This document shows, one piece after another, positions 32,652 through 40,268 of a stretch of 64,000 bases of DNA. The stretch comes from Chthonomonas sp. UBA2017 (GTDB lineage Bacteria; Armatimonadota; Fimbriimonadia; Fimbriimonadales; Fimbriimonadaceae). Where the stretch lies: the NCBI GenBank assembly GCA_002335425.1, contig DDCB01000025.1:1-64000 (forward strand), given 5' to 3'. The notes beneath the pieces were generated by a model. It worked only from the letters and a program-made list of their open reading frames with translations. It was not told the origin of the DNA and searched no databases. Position 1 is the stretch's first letter, and every line of letters starts with the position of its first letter. The position numbers and the translations under genes are program-made.

Positions 32652-34109
32652 TTAGGGTTCGAGGGCCTTTCGCATGGATTCTTGGACGAGGGCGGGGTTG
32701 GCTTGTCCTTGAGATCGTTTCATGACTTGACCGACGAGGAATCCGATGACGCCTTGTTTGCCGGTTCGATAGCTTTCGACGACGTCGGGATGGGCGTCGA
32801 GGACTTCTTGGACCCACGCTTCGATGGCGGCAGAGTCGGAGACTTGGCTGAGGCCCCGGGCATCCACGATGGCTTGAGGGTTTTTTCCGGTGGCGAAGAC
32901 TTCGGCGAAGACCTCTTTGCCCATTTTCCCGCTAATGGAGTTGCTTTCGATGAGCTTGACGAGTTCGACGAGGTGGGTTGGAGTGACTCGGGTTCGCTCT
33001 CGTTCTCCGGCGACCCATTGGCCCGATTCGTTGAGCAATTTGGCGAAGTCGGAGTTCATCCAGTTGCAGACGAGTTTGGGGTTTCCGCCGAGGGTGACGG
33101 CTTTTTCGAAGAAGTCTGCCCAGTCTTGGTCGCTAATGAGGAGTCCCGCGTCGTAGGCGTTGAGTCCGAGTTCGTCTTGATAGCGTCGGGTTTTGGCCAG
33201 CGGGAGCTCGGGGATTTCTTGGGCGACGCGGTCGATGAAGGGGTCATCGAACTCCATCGGGATGAGGTCAGGGCAGGGGAAGTATCGATAGTCGTTTTCT
33301 TCTTCCTTGATCCGCATGGCGAAGGAGCTCTCGTTGGCTTCGTTCCAACCTCGGGTTTCTTGGAGGATAGTGCCGCCTTGTTCGAGGGTGGCGATTTGGC
33401 GTCGCATTTCGAATTGGACGCCGAGCTGGACGCTTCGGAACGAGTTCAGATTTTTGAGTTCGGTTTTGGTGCCGAGCTTTTCGGCTCCTTGGGGGCGGAC
33501 GCTGATGTTCGGTTCGCACCGCATCGAGCCTTCTTCGAGTCGGCCATCGCAGACTCCGAGGTAGATGAGGATTTGCCGAAGCTGCGCGAGATACTCTTTG
33601 GCTTCGTCGGGCGACTGGATGTCGGGAGGAAAGTCGGTGACGATCTCCATCAAGGGGACGCCAGCTCGGTTGTAGTCGATGCCGCTTCCTCCGCTGGGGA
33701 GATGCATGAGCTTGCCGGTGTCTTCTTCCAGATGGACACGGCGAATTCCGATTCGTTTGAAGCCGCCTTCGGCGGTCGGAATCTCCAGGAATCCTCCGTA
33801 GCCGATCGGATTCGTCTCGCCATATTGGCTGACCTGGTACCCCTTGGGGAGGTCGGGATAAAAGTAGTTCTTGCGGTGAAAGACACTGTGCCGGGCGATG
33901 GTGCAGTTGAGGGCCAGGGCGGTCTTCATCACGAGCTCGATGGCGCGGCGATTGGGGACCGGCAAGGTGCCGGGGAGCCCTAAGCAGACGGGGCAGACTC
34001 GGGTGTTCGGTTCCCCGCCAAAGGCGACCGGGCACCGACAGAACATTTTGCTCTGGGTGAGGAGTTCGGCGTGGACTTCCATCCCCACGCTCAGCACGTA
34101 CTCGGGCAT
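32652..34109 (-). CDS. gatB: Aspartyl/glutamyl-tRNA(Asn/Gln) amidotransferase subunit B
   Basis: GatB is 485 residues and converts Glu-tRNA(Gln) or Asp-tRNA(Asn) within GatCAB. The N-terminal GMEVHAELLTQSKMFCRC and VCPVCLGLPGTLPVPN blocks, the KTELKNLNSFRSVQLG core and the YqeY-like C-terminal domain (VIGFLVGQVMKRSQGQANP) are all present. gatA and gatC are not nearby. The ATG lies 8 nt after GGTACAAT with no Shine-Dalgarno sequence, so the mRNA is probably leaderless. Confidence 0.97.
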   Translation of the reverse strand: MPEYVLSVGMEVHAELLTQSKMFCRCPVAFGGEPNTRVCPVCLGLPGTLPVPNRRAIELVMKTALALNCTIARHSVFHRKNYFYPDLPKGYQVSQYGETNPIGYGGFLEIPTAEGGFKRIGIRRVHLEEDTGKLMHLPSGGSGIDYNRAGVPLMEIVTDFPPDIQSPDEAKEYLAQLRQILIYLGVCDGRLEEGSMRCEPNISVRPQGAEKLGTKTELKNLNSFRSVQLGVQFEMRRQIATLEQGGTILQETRGWNEANESSFAMRIKEEENDYRYFPCPDLIPMEFDDPFIDRVAQEIPELPLAKTRRYQDELGLNAYDAGLLISDQDWADFFEKAVTLGGNPKLVCNWMNSDFAKLLNESGQWVAGERERTRVTPTHLVELVKLIESNSISGKMGKEVFAEVFATGKNPQAIVDARGLSQVSDSAAIEAWVQEVLDAHPDVVESYRTGKQGVIGFLVGQVMKRSQGQANPALVQESMRKALEP

Positions 34110-34117
34110 CGTCGGCG

Positions 34118-34125
34118 ATTGTACC
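34118..34125 (-). promoter_or_regulatory. Putative -10 of gatB (GGTACAAT)
   Basis: The minus-strand GGTACAAT, the best match to a sigma-70 -10 among the GGTANNNT boxes here, ends 8 nt before the gatB ATG. Confidence 0.55.
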
Positions 34126-34155
34126 GGTTTGTGGGGAGAAAGTCGGAAGACCTGG

Positions 34156-34205
34156 TTGACGCCGGTTGCCGAAACTCTATTACTAGTATATACTAGTCTA
34201 CTAGT
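34156..34205 (+). promoter_or_regulatory. Promoter and TACTAGTA operator of the HTH gene
   Basis: TTGACG (34156-34161) and TATTAC (34178-34183) form a promoter with a 16-nt spacer. Three ACTAGT words (34182, 34192, 34200) follow. The first two make the perfect 16-bp palindrome ACTAGTATATACTAGT. This AT-rich block contrasts with the GC-rich surroundings and lies where a repressor would block initiation. Confidence 0.6.
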
Positions 34206-34221
34206 ATTGAGGAGGACTAAG

Positions 34222-34656
34222 ATGTTTCGAGCCGACGATCTGGATCGCGAGGCCGACCGCCTACTGGCGACGATTGAGCGTGACCGATCTGAACCCCATT
34301 ATACTGACCACTATTTCCAGAGGAAGATCCGCGAGGGCGAGAAGCGAGACAAACGTCTTGGTTTTTGCGTCCCCCTTCGAGAAGACCAGTTGTTATGGCG
34401 TCGCGAGTGGCGGGTGATCCTTCGCCGGGCCGACTTGACGGCGGCTCAGCGCGAGGTCGTCGAGCTTCGGGCTCTCGGCTGGACTCTGGAGTCGATTGGC
34501 GAACGCCGATCCTGTACAAAACAAGGGATTTTGAATATTTGGAATCAAGCCGTCAAGAAGATTCGCCGCGCTTTGGACGTCTATCCTTACCGGGGTCTGG
34601 CCGAAGTGTATCGAGCGGAGTCTCGCCGAGGCTTGGCGACCACGCGCCCCAGGTAG
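34222..34656 (+). CDS. Sigma-70 region 4-like HTH protein
   Basis: This is a 144-residue protein. The N-terminal half is charged, with tandem Arg/Glu/Asp segments. The C-terminal half holds a helix-turn-helix like sigma region 4: LTAAQREVVELRALGWTLES, then IGERRSCTKQGILNIWNQAV. There is no sigma region 2, so it is more likely a DNA-binding regulator than a sigma factor. It has a full GAGGAGG ribosome site, unlike many neighbours. The palindromic repeats in its promoter suggest autoregulation. Confidence 0.7.
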   Translation: MFRADDLDREADRLLATIERDRSEPHYTDHYFQRKIREGEKRDKRLGFCVPLREDQLLWRREWRVILRRADLTAAQREVVELRALGWTLESIGERRSCTKQGILNIWNQAVKKIRRALDVYPYRGLAEVYRAESRRGLATTRPR

Positions 34657-34659
34657 ACT
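34652..34659 (+). promoter_or_regulatory. Putative -10 of the TPR/PilZ operon (GGTAGACT)
   Basis: GGTAGACT lies over the stop codon of the HTH gene and gives a leader of about 55 nt. That leader contains the small hairpin CGTCC-GCG-GGACG and a GGGAG ribosome site before the ATG at 34723. Confidence 0.45.
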
Positions 34660-34722
34660 AGAGAGAAAGGTGAGTGGAGTTTCCCGTCCGCGGGGACGAA
34701 ACCCTTTCGCAGGGAGTGGGCG

Positions 34723-36012
34723 ATGCTGGTTTGTCCAGAATGCAGCACAGAAAACAGCGCCGATAGCAAGTTTTGTAAATCGTGTGGCTTTGCGGTTCCC
34801 GAAGGGGACCGCGAAGCGGCTTCCCAAGAGCTGGAAGGGCTCTTGGCCGAAGGCCGGCGATTGCTGATTGAACACAAGTCCGAGGAAGCGAAGATGGTCG
34901 CTGAGGCGGCGGTCGCCATGGCCCCGACCTCAGTCGCGGCCTTGAGCCTGTTAGGCGACTGCTTCGAGCAAGAGGGCCACTGGGATGCTGCGTTGAGCGC
35001 TTACGAGCGCGTGCTGGAGATTCAGCCTGACTCAACGCTCGACAAGATTAAAGTCTCCTTCCTCCGCAAGCAACTGCTTTCCCAAGTCCAACCGCGAGAC
35101 ACGTCAAAGTCGAAGAAAACCGCCGCTTTGGCGGCGGTCGCGGCCATGGCCCTCGTCGGGGCGGTCGGGGCCGCCTTCTTCTTAAGCCGGACGACTCCAC
35201 CCGCCGACCGCGCACAAAACTCCCCGAGCGAGACGTCTGGGCTTGGCATTCGCAGTGAAGGCTTCACGCTCCCGACGCCGGGCTCCGACCGGACGGCGGT
35301 GGTGAATGCCAATCCAGGCGCAGGGATGGCCAATCCTTCTGCCCAAGTTCAAACGAATCCAGGCACCGGGACGGGGGCCAGTGGCGGGTCTCGACCTGGG
35401 ATGGCGCCGCCCGCGATCCCGGGTGCTGGTCCCGGACAGCTCCCCAATGCGCTGGGGAACGGTCAGTTTTCCGGCTCCGAAGAAGAGGGCAACCGCCCCC
35501 TGCAGCCGATCGTTCAGATCAGCCCGGACAGCGCCCCCGAGAGGGGGAACTCGGGTCCGGACGAAGACCCTGCACCTCCTCCCAACCCCGCGGCCGAGAC
35601 CGAGAGTCGGCCCAACGACCCTCCCAAACCCGAGCGACCCTCGATTGTTGAAATCACGCCGAGCCAAACCGGTGGAGGAAGTGTCAATGGCGGGGGCTCC
35701 GAGTCGATCTCTGACTCGGCGACGAAAGTGGAGACTCTGCTTCGCGTAGCTCGGCAGCACTTCCAGACGGGCAATTTCTCTCAGGCCGCCGACGCCTATG
35801 AAAAGGCGCTGCGAGCCGGGGCCGAAGTCGGGAGCACGAACCAGCGGCTCGCCCAGTGCTATGAGCGACTCGGGCGAAAATCCGAAGCGATCGGAGCCTA
35901 TCGCCGGGCGATTTCGGCTTATGAATCCGCCCTTCGAAGCGGCGGCAACGAGGCCCGATTGAAAGCCGCGATCGAGGCTTGCCAGCGGGCGATCTCGGTC
36001 TTGGGCGGTTGA
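34723..36012 (+). CDS. Zinc-ribbon, TPR and membrane-anchored protein
   Basis: This 429-residue protein begins with a zinc ribbon (CPEC...CKSC, Cys at 4, 7, 18 and 21). A TPR pair covers about 40-110, and one transmembrane helix near 135-155 (LAAVAAMALVGAVGAAFFL) follows. Next come a Pro/Gly/Ser-rich region to about 335 and a second TPR block (VETLLRVARQHFQTGNFSQA and beyond). The N-terminal part is cytoplasmic and the rest is outside. Its function is probably scaffolding. The stop overlaps the next start (TGATG), so the two TPR proteins are coupled. Confidence 0.78.
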   Translation: MLVCPECSTENSADSKFCKSCGFAVPEGDREAASQELEGLLAEGRRLLIEHKSEEAKMVAEAAVAMAPTSVAALSLLGDCFEQEGHWDAALSAYERVLEIQPDSTLDKIKVSFLRKQLLSQVQPRDTSKSKKTAALAAVAAMALVGAVGAAFFLSRTTPPADRAQNSPSETSGLGIRSEGFTLPTPGSDRTAVVNANPGAGMANPSAQVQTNPGTGTGASGGSRPGMAPPAIPGAGPGQLPNALGNGQFSGSEEEGNRPLQPIVQISPDSAPERGNSGPDEDPAPPPNPAAETESRPNDPPKPERPSIVEITPSQTGGGSVNGGGSESISDSATKVETLLRVARQHFQTGNFSQAADAYEKALRAGAEVGSTNQRLAQCYERLGRKSEAIGAYRRAISAYESALRSGGNEARLKAAIEACQRAISVLGG

Positions 36013-37523
36013 TGATGCTTCGAGCCTTCGCGCTTTTTTGCGGACTCGTCGCCAGCCTGGGTTGCGCCTGGGCCAAGGTTCCTGAAGTTTTTGTCGTGCG
36101 AATCCTGGGCCCGAAAGAGGCCCCGATGGTGGCGGAAACGCCGCTCGATGCCGCGCTGGCGTCGGTTTTAGAAGAAGAGGGACGCGTTGTGCCGATCGCG
36201 TGGACCCTTGCCGATCCTTTTTTCCGCGAGCTCGTGGGCGACCGGGTTCGCCAAGCCGACCTCGATGACCCCAAGCTGGCAACTGTCCTTCGAATTGCTC
36301 AGGCCGTGAAGGTCGAGTACGTCCTGACGGTGGGCTTTACGATGGAGGACTCGGGCGAGCCTCGACCCGTCTGCCGTCTTTATCGAAGCTCCTCCGACCG
36401 GCCGGTCTGGCAGTATGGCGGCGAAAAAGGCCAAGAGATGACCTTGACGGCGGTGCGAACGGGTCCCGGCATCGACTGGGCCAACACAGTTCAATCTTGG
36501 GCTCGAACCTGGTCGGCTCAGTTGGCCAACGGGCCGTTCCAAGGCTTCCCGGCGCGAGGGCGAGTGAGCCCAGTGCCGCTCGATCCCGGCTTGAACTGGG
36601 GTGAGACCACGCCCGTGCCTCCGGCCCGAATCGACCCCCAGGTTTTAGACCGGGCGGCTCAGCTCCTGAACGAAGGACTCGCGGCGGAAGCGATCTCGAT
36701 GTTGCGGGATGCGATTGATGTGAACCCCCTCGATGTCGAAACACGAGTGGCGCTGATTCAAGCCCTGTCTCAACAGGATCAAGCCGACGCGGCCGCGAGC
36801 GAGGCCCTTCTCGCCGCTCAACTCATGCCGGAGCAGACGTCGTTGCGCCTCTTGGCGGCCCGCGCTCTGTTGCGGGTGGGGCGCTTGTCCGACGCCAAGG
36901 CGCAACTCAACGAAGCCTTGGCCCGGGCGGCGGCGAGCCCCGAGGCAGACCGAGTTTTGGGCGACCTTTATCTGGCTGATGGGGACCGGGTGCAGGCGAT
37001 GGCGGCCTACGAGCGCTCGCTGGGTCAGAAGCGAACCTTTGGGGCCGAGTTTGGACTCCTCGTGTGTCAGGCCTTGGAGGGGCAGGTGGATGCGGTCGAA
37101 AAGATCGCGATTCGTCTGCCTTCAGCTTCGGTGGCCGAGCAAAGGGAGGTGTATCGCTGGTTCATCGCCCTGAGTGCCGAGGCGTTCGGCCGAGTCGCCA
37201 GCGACCTGAAAGAGGCTCTGGCCCAAGGAAGAATGAACCCGCGGGACCCGGCTGCGATCGGTTTGGCGACCCGGGCGCTTGGAGTTTCGCGAAGCCTGGC
37301 AGTGGTCTTGGAATCTCTTTCGGCCCCGCCTCGACATAAAAAATCTCACGACCGGCGGGTTTTGGCCCACTCCTTGCTTCAGCAAGCTGCAGCAGAAGCT
37401 TTGGACTTTGCTCGGTCCGGCAATTCCGACACCGGCGAAGAGGCGACGCTGAGCTTGGGAGAAGCGCTCAAGCAGTTCCCCGCCGTCCAAGCCGAGTTTG
37501 ATCTGGAGCTTCTGCAACCCTAG
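36012..37523 (+). CDS. Secreted TPR-repeat protein
   Basis: This 503-residue protein has a signal peptide (FALFCGLVASLGCAWA). An N-terminal alpha/beta domain (about 20-170) resembles the GNA1162/CsgG-type N-terminal fold in its pattern only. TPR repeats follow from about 205 to 480 (LLNEGLAAEAISMLRDAIDV, VALIQALSQQDQADAAASEA). The ATG at 36012 shares bases with the previous stop; a second ATG follows directly. It is coupled to the zinc-ribbon TPR protein and precedes the PilZ gene. Confidence 0.72.
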   Translation: MMLRAFALFCGLVASLGCAWAKVPEVFVVRILGPKEAPMVAETPLDAALASVLEEEGRVVPIAWTLADPFFRELVGDRVRQADLDDPKLATVLRIAQAVKVEYVLTVGFTMEDSGEPRPVCRLYRSSSDRPVWQYGGEKGQEMTLTAVRTGPGIDWANTVQSWARTWSAQLANGPFQGFPARGRVSPVPLDPGLNWGETTPVPPARIDPQVLDRAAQLLNEGLAAEAISMLRDAIDVNPLDVETRVALIQALSQQDQADAAASEALLAAQLMPEQTSLRLLAARALLRVGRLSDAKAQLNEALARAAASPEADRVLGDLYLADGDRVQAMAAYERSLGQKRTFGAEFGLLVCQALEGQVDAVEKIAIRLPSASVAEQREVYRWFIALSAEAFGRVASDLKEALAQGRMNPRDPAAIGLATRALGVSRSLAVVLESLSAPPRHKKSHDRRVLAHSLLQQAAAEALDFARSGNSDTGEEATLSLGEALKQFPAVQAEFDLELLQP

Positions 37524-37541
37524 CGAGGGGACCAGAAGCGT

Positions 37542-38207
37542 ATGGAATCGACACTCAAAGATTTGGCGACAGCGGTCGGAGCATTCTTGACCGCAGTGGG
37601 GGCAGGTGCCTTCGTCGGCTGGGCGTTTCGCCGCAAGAAGGTCCAGGCCTCCCCGGTGCTCGCGGGAGCCGCGCTCCAATTAGTCGAGCCCAATGGAGAC
37701 CGCTATCGCGCCCGATTGATTCGACCGGACGGCGAAGACTGGACGATCTCGGCACCGACCCATCGCGGAGTTTTTGTCCCCTTGCGAGTCGACCAATCGC
37801 TGGTGGTTGAAGCCCCTTCTGCCGCCGGAGTGCACCGAGTTCAGGCCCGAGTCGTGGCCCGAGATCTGGAGTCGCGTCAGTTTTCCTTGGCTCTGGAGGG
37901 GGCGCCGCGCTTGGAAGAGCGTCGACAAGATCGCCGCTGGTCCCTCTCGGCGCCCATTCGGGTCCGGGCGGCGGGTCAGGCGGGCCAGGTTATCAACCTC
38001 GGGTCGGGCGGAGCACGCCTCATCGCTCGGACGGAGGTCGAGGCGGGAGATTCTCTGTCGATTCAATTCGGAGCCGAAGACTCCGAGCGCCAGGCCTGGG
38101 TGTTAGAAGTTCTTCCTGCGCAGCTCGGAAGTTATCGAGCCCAAGAGCTCCGGGTGCTGTGGCTCGAACCCCTGCCTGCGTCACGCCTCCGAGCGTTGGT
38201 GGGATGA
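37542..38207 (+). CDS. PilZ-domain protein with N-terminal membrane segment
   Basis: This 221-residue protein has a membrane helix (about 8-29), a YcgR-like beta domain (about 42-120) and a PilZ domain. The RxxxR motif is at 127-132 (RRQDRR), and the second motif reads NLGSGGARL, with Gly in place of the usual first Ser of D/NxSxxG. PilZ domains bind cyclic di-GMP, and the first motif is intact. It lies 18 nt after the TPR gene and before kdsA, suggesting c-di-GMP control of an envelope function. Confidence 0.78.
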   Translation: MESTLKDLATAVGAFLTAVGAGAFVGWAFRRKKVQASPVLAGAALQLVEPNGDRYRARLIRPDGEDWTISAPTHRGVFVPLRVDQSLVVEAPSAAGVHRVQARVVARDLESRQFSLALEGAPRLEERRQDRRWSLSAPIRVRAAGQAGQVINLGSGGARLIARTEVEAGDSLSIQFGAEDSERQAWVLEVLPAQLGSYRAQELRVLWLEPLPASRLRALVG

Positions 38208-38211
38208 GCTA

Positions 38212-38219
38212 GGTACCCT
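38212..38219 (+). promoter_or_regulatory. Putative -10 of kdsA (GGTACCCT)
   Basis: GGTACCCT ends 6 nt before the kdsA GTG. The same word at the same distance precedes the transketolase GTG. Confidence 0.45.
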
Positions 38220-38225
38220 TAGGCG

Positions 38226-39056
38226 GTGGATCAGGTTGCTTCATTCGCCGTGGGATCGGTGCAGGTCGGGGGACCCTCGCTGGTGGTCATCGGCGGGCCT
38301 TGCTTGGCCGAATCGGACGAGATTTGCCTCCAAGTTGGGTCAACGCTTCAGTCCTTGTGCCAAGAGTTCGGGCTCGGATATATCTTCAAAGCGAGTTTTG
38401 ACAAGGCGAACCGGTCGTCCCTGACCCAGCGAGGCGATGGGATCGAGGTCGGGTTGGAGCGAATCCATCGGACCGCGGCTCAGCTCGGCGTGCCTTGCAC
38501 CACCGACATCCATTTGCCTGAGCAAGCCGCCCAAGTCGCTCCTCATGTGGACCTCCTTCAGATCCCCGCTTTCTTGTGCCGCCAGACCGACCTCTTGCTG
38601 GCGGCGGCCGAGACGGGCCGACCGGTGAATGTGAAGAAGGGTCAGTTTCTCGCCCCTTGGGACTGCAAGAATATCGTCGAAAAGCTCACGTCGTTTGGTG
38701 CGGCCGGGGCGATGTTGACCGAGCGCGGGACCAGCTTTGGATACAACACCTTAGTCGTCGACATGCCGGGCTTAGAGACGATGCGGGCTCTCGGGGTGCC
38801 GGTCTGCTTCGATGCGACTCACTCAGCCCAGCGACCGGGGGGACAAGGGACCAGCACCGGCGGGGTTCGAGAGTCGATTCCGGCGATGGCCCGAGCGGCG
38901 GTTGCGGTCGGAGTCGATGCGGTGTTCTTGGAGTGTCATCCCGACCCCGAACGGGCGCTTAGCGATGCCGCGACCCAGTGGCCGCTCGATCGAGCGCGAG
39001 AATTGATCCAGCAAATTTCCCAGGTTGATCAGGCTCGCCGAGCGCTTCCTCATTGA
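38226..39056 (+). CDS. kdsA: 3-deoxy-8-phosphooctulonate synthase (KDO-8-P synthase)
   Basis: This 276-residue TIM-barrel enzyme condenses PEP and arabinose-5-phosphate to KDO-8-phosphate for LPS. Typical blocks are GGPCLAESDE at 23-32, FKASFDKANRSS, TDIHLPEQA, DLLQIPAFLCRQTDLL, NVKKGQFLAPWD and FDATHSAQRPGG. The Cys of IGGPCLAES is the metal-type Cys seen in metal-dependent KdsA enzymes. The start is GTG without a Shine-Dalgarno sequence. It is evidence for a diderm envelope with KDO. Confidence 0.95.
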   Translation: MDQVASFAVGSVQVGGPSLVVIGGPCLAESDEICLQVGSTLQSLCQEFGLGYIFKASFDKANRSSLTQRGDGIEVGLERIHRTAAQLGVPCTTDIHLPEQAAQVAPHVDLLQIPAFLCRQTDLLLAAAETGRPVNVKKGQFLAPWDCKNIVEKLTSFGAAGAMLTERGTSFGYNTLVVDMPGLETMRALGVPVCFDATHSAQRPGGQGTSTGGVRESIPAMARAAVAVGVDAVFLECHPDPERALSDAATQWPLDRARELIQQISQVDQARRALPH

Positions 39057-39073
39057 AGCACCAAAACCTACGC

Positions 39074-39079
39074 TACAAT
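39074..39079 (+). promoter_or_regulatory. Putative -10 of the dockerin-like gene (TACAAT)
   Basis: TACAAT lies 35 nt before the ATG at 39115. The leader contains a GGAGAAGGG ribosome site, unlike the leaderless genes. Confidence 0.45.
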
Positions 39080-39114
39080 GAAGGGAAGGGACGTGGATCG
39101 TTCGGAGAAGGGAT

Positions 39115-40137
39115 ATGAAAAAAATTCAGTTCTTGTTACTCGGGCTCTTGGTGCTCATGGGTCGCCAAGCGGCGGCTTACAGCTTTGCGGGGAGCGACTG
39201 GCTCTATTCGGCGAGTGGGCAGTCGGTGGTCGTCCTGAACCCTGCTTTTGGCGGGACGACGCAAACCGTCCCGATCAACGAGTCCAATTTGCCGATTACG
39301 GTCACGCAGCCCTCGGCGAACTTCTTCACGTTTCCGTTTGCTTTGGGCCCCTTCAGCGGGACCGGAGATTTTACGGTGACCGGCACGACGGTGACCGATA
39401 ACAACTCGGCCGGAACCACGGCCCCGTTCACCATTGAGGGCCAAACGGCCCGGATCGTCTATCCGGCCTTTACAGTGACGGGGACGGTCACCGGGATCAA
39501 CCCACAAGTGCTCGGCAGCTTTGGCGAGCGGGCCTTTCAGATCACCGGCAACCCCTTCAACATCCCGAATGCGACCTTGCAAGTCCTGGTCGGAATTTTC
39601 TGGGTTCCTGCAGGGACGGTGAACACGACGATCTCGACGTGGTCGATGGTCCGGCCGACCGGGAATCCGGTGATCACCGGCACGTTCAACTTCGGTCAAC
39701 TCGGGCAGTTCAACTACTATGTGGGCAATCTGCCGACGTCGTTGCCGGTGAGCATTCGCAACACGGCCAATGCCCAGGTCTCGGTGGCGACAGGAACTTA
39801 CAACCCGGTGAATGGGGCGTTTTCAGTGACCCTTCCCATCGGGAGCCCCACGGCTTTTCGGATCAGCGTCAAGCTCGATCCGTGGCTGCGCCGAACTTTC
39901 CCGACGGCCACGAACGCTCCCTTTGGATTCACGGACCAAAACCTCCAGCTCGTGAACTTTGAGACCGGCGACATCGACGGGGACAATGAGATCACGAATG
40001 CGGACTACTCGATCTGGGCGTTTAACAACGGCTCGATGGGGACGTTCGCCGAAGGCGATCTCGATGGTGACGGCGAGATTACCAATGCGGACTATTCGAT
40101 CTGGGCCTTTAACAACGGCCTTCTCGGCGACAATTAA
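39115..40137 (+). CDS. Secreted protein with dockerin-like C-terminal repeats
   Basis: This 340-residue protein has a signal peptide (FLLLGLLVLMGRQAAA) and a Thr/Gly/Asn-rich beta body. The end carries two nearly identical EF-hand-like repeats: GDIDGDNEITNADYSIWAFN and GDLDGDGEITNADYSIWAFN. These have the Asp/Asn spacing of Ca2+-binding dockerin loops. Proteins of this kind are frequent in Planctomycetes and Armatimonadota and are probably surface-associated. No cohesin is seen. It has a TACAAT promoter, a GGAG ribosome site and an intrinsic terminator. Confidence 0.8.
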   Translation: MKKIQFLLLGLLVLMGRQAAAYSFAGSDWLYSASGQSVVVLNPAFGGTTQTVPINESNLPITVTQPSANFFTFPFALGPFSGTGDFTVTGTTVTDNNSAGTTAPFTIEGQTARIVYPAFTVTGTVTGINPQVLGSFGERAFQITGNPFNIPNATLQVLVGIFWVPAGTVNTTISTWSMVRPTGNPVITGTFNFGQLGQFNYYVGNLPTSLPVSIRNTANAQVSVATGTYNPVNGAFSVTLPIGSPTAFRISVKLDPWLRRTFPTATNAPFGFTDQNLQLVNFETGDIDGDNEITNADYSIWAFNNGSMGTFAEGDLDGDGEITNADYSIWAFNNGLLGDN

Positions 40138-40152
40138 GGTTGGGTGAAGGAG

Positions 40153-40188
40153 GCCCGGACTCGGCAAGCGCTGAGTCCGGGCTTTTTT
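40153..40188 (+). terminator. Intrinsic terminator of the dockerin-like gene
   Basis: A 10-bp stem (GCCCGGACTC/GAGTCCGGGC) with a 10-nt loop is followed by six T. It lies 15 nt after the stop codon. Confidence 0.9.
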
Positions 40189-40207
40189 GTCTTCGAACCT
40201 CGCGCCA

Positions 40208-40215
40208 GGTACAAT
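40208..40215 (+). promoter_or_regulatory. Putative -10 of ppdK (GGTACAAT)
   Basis: GGTACAAT lies 53 nt before the ppdK ATG, directly after the terminator of the preceding gene. Confidence 0.5.
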
Positions 40216-40268
40216 CGGCAGGGCGAAGGGGCCGAATCCTCGGCTCCCAAGGGCCCACCCAAGCACTT

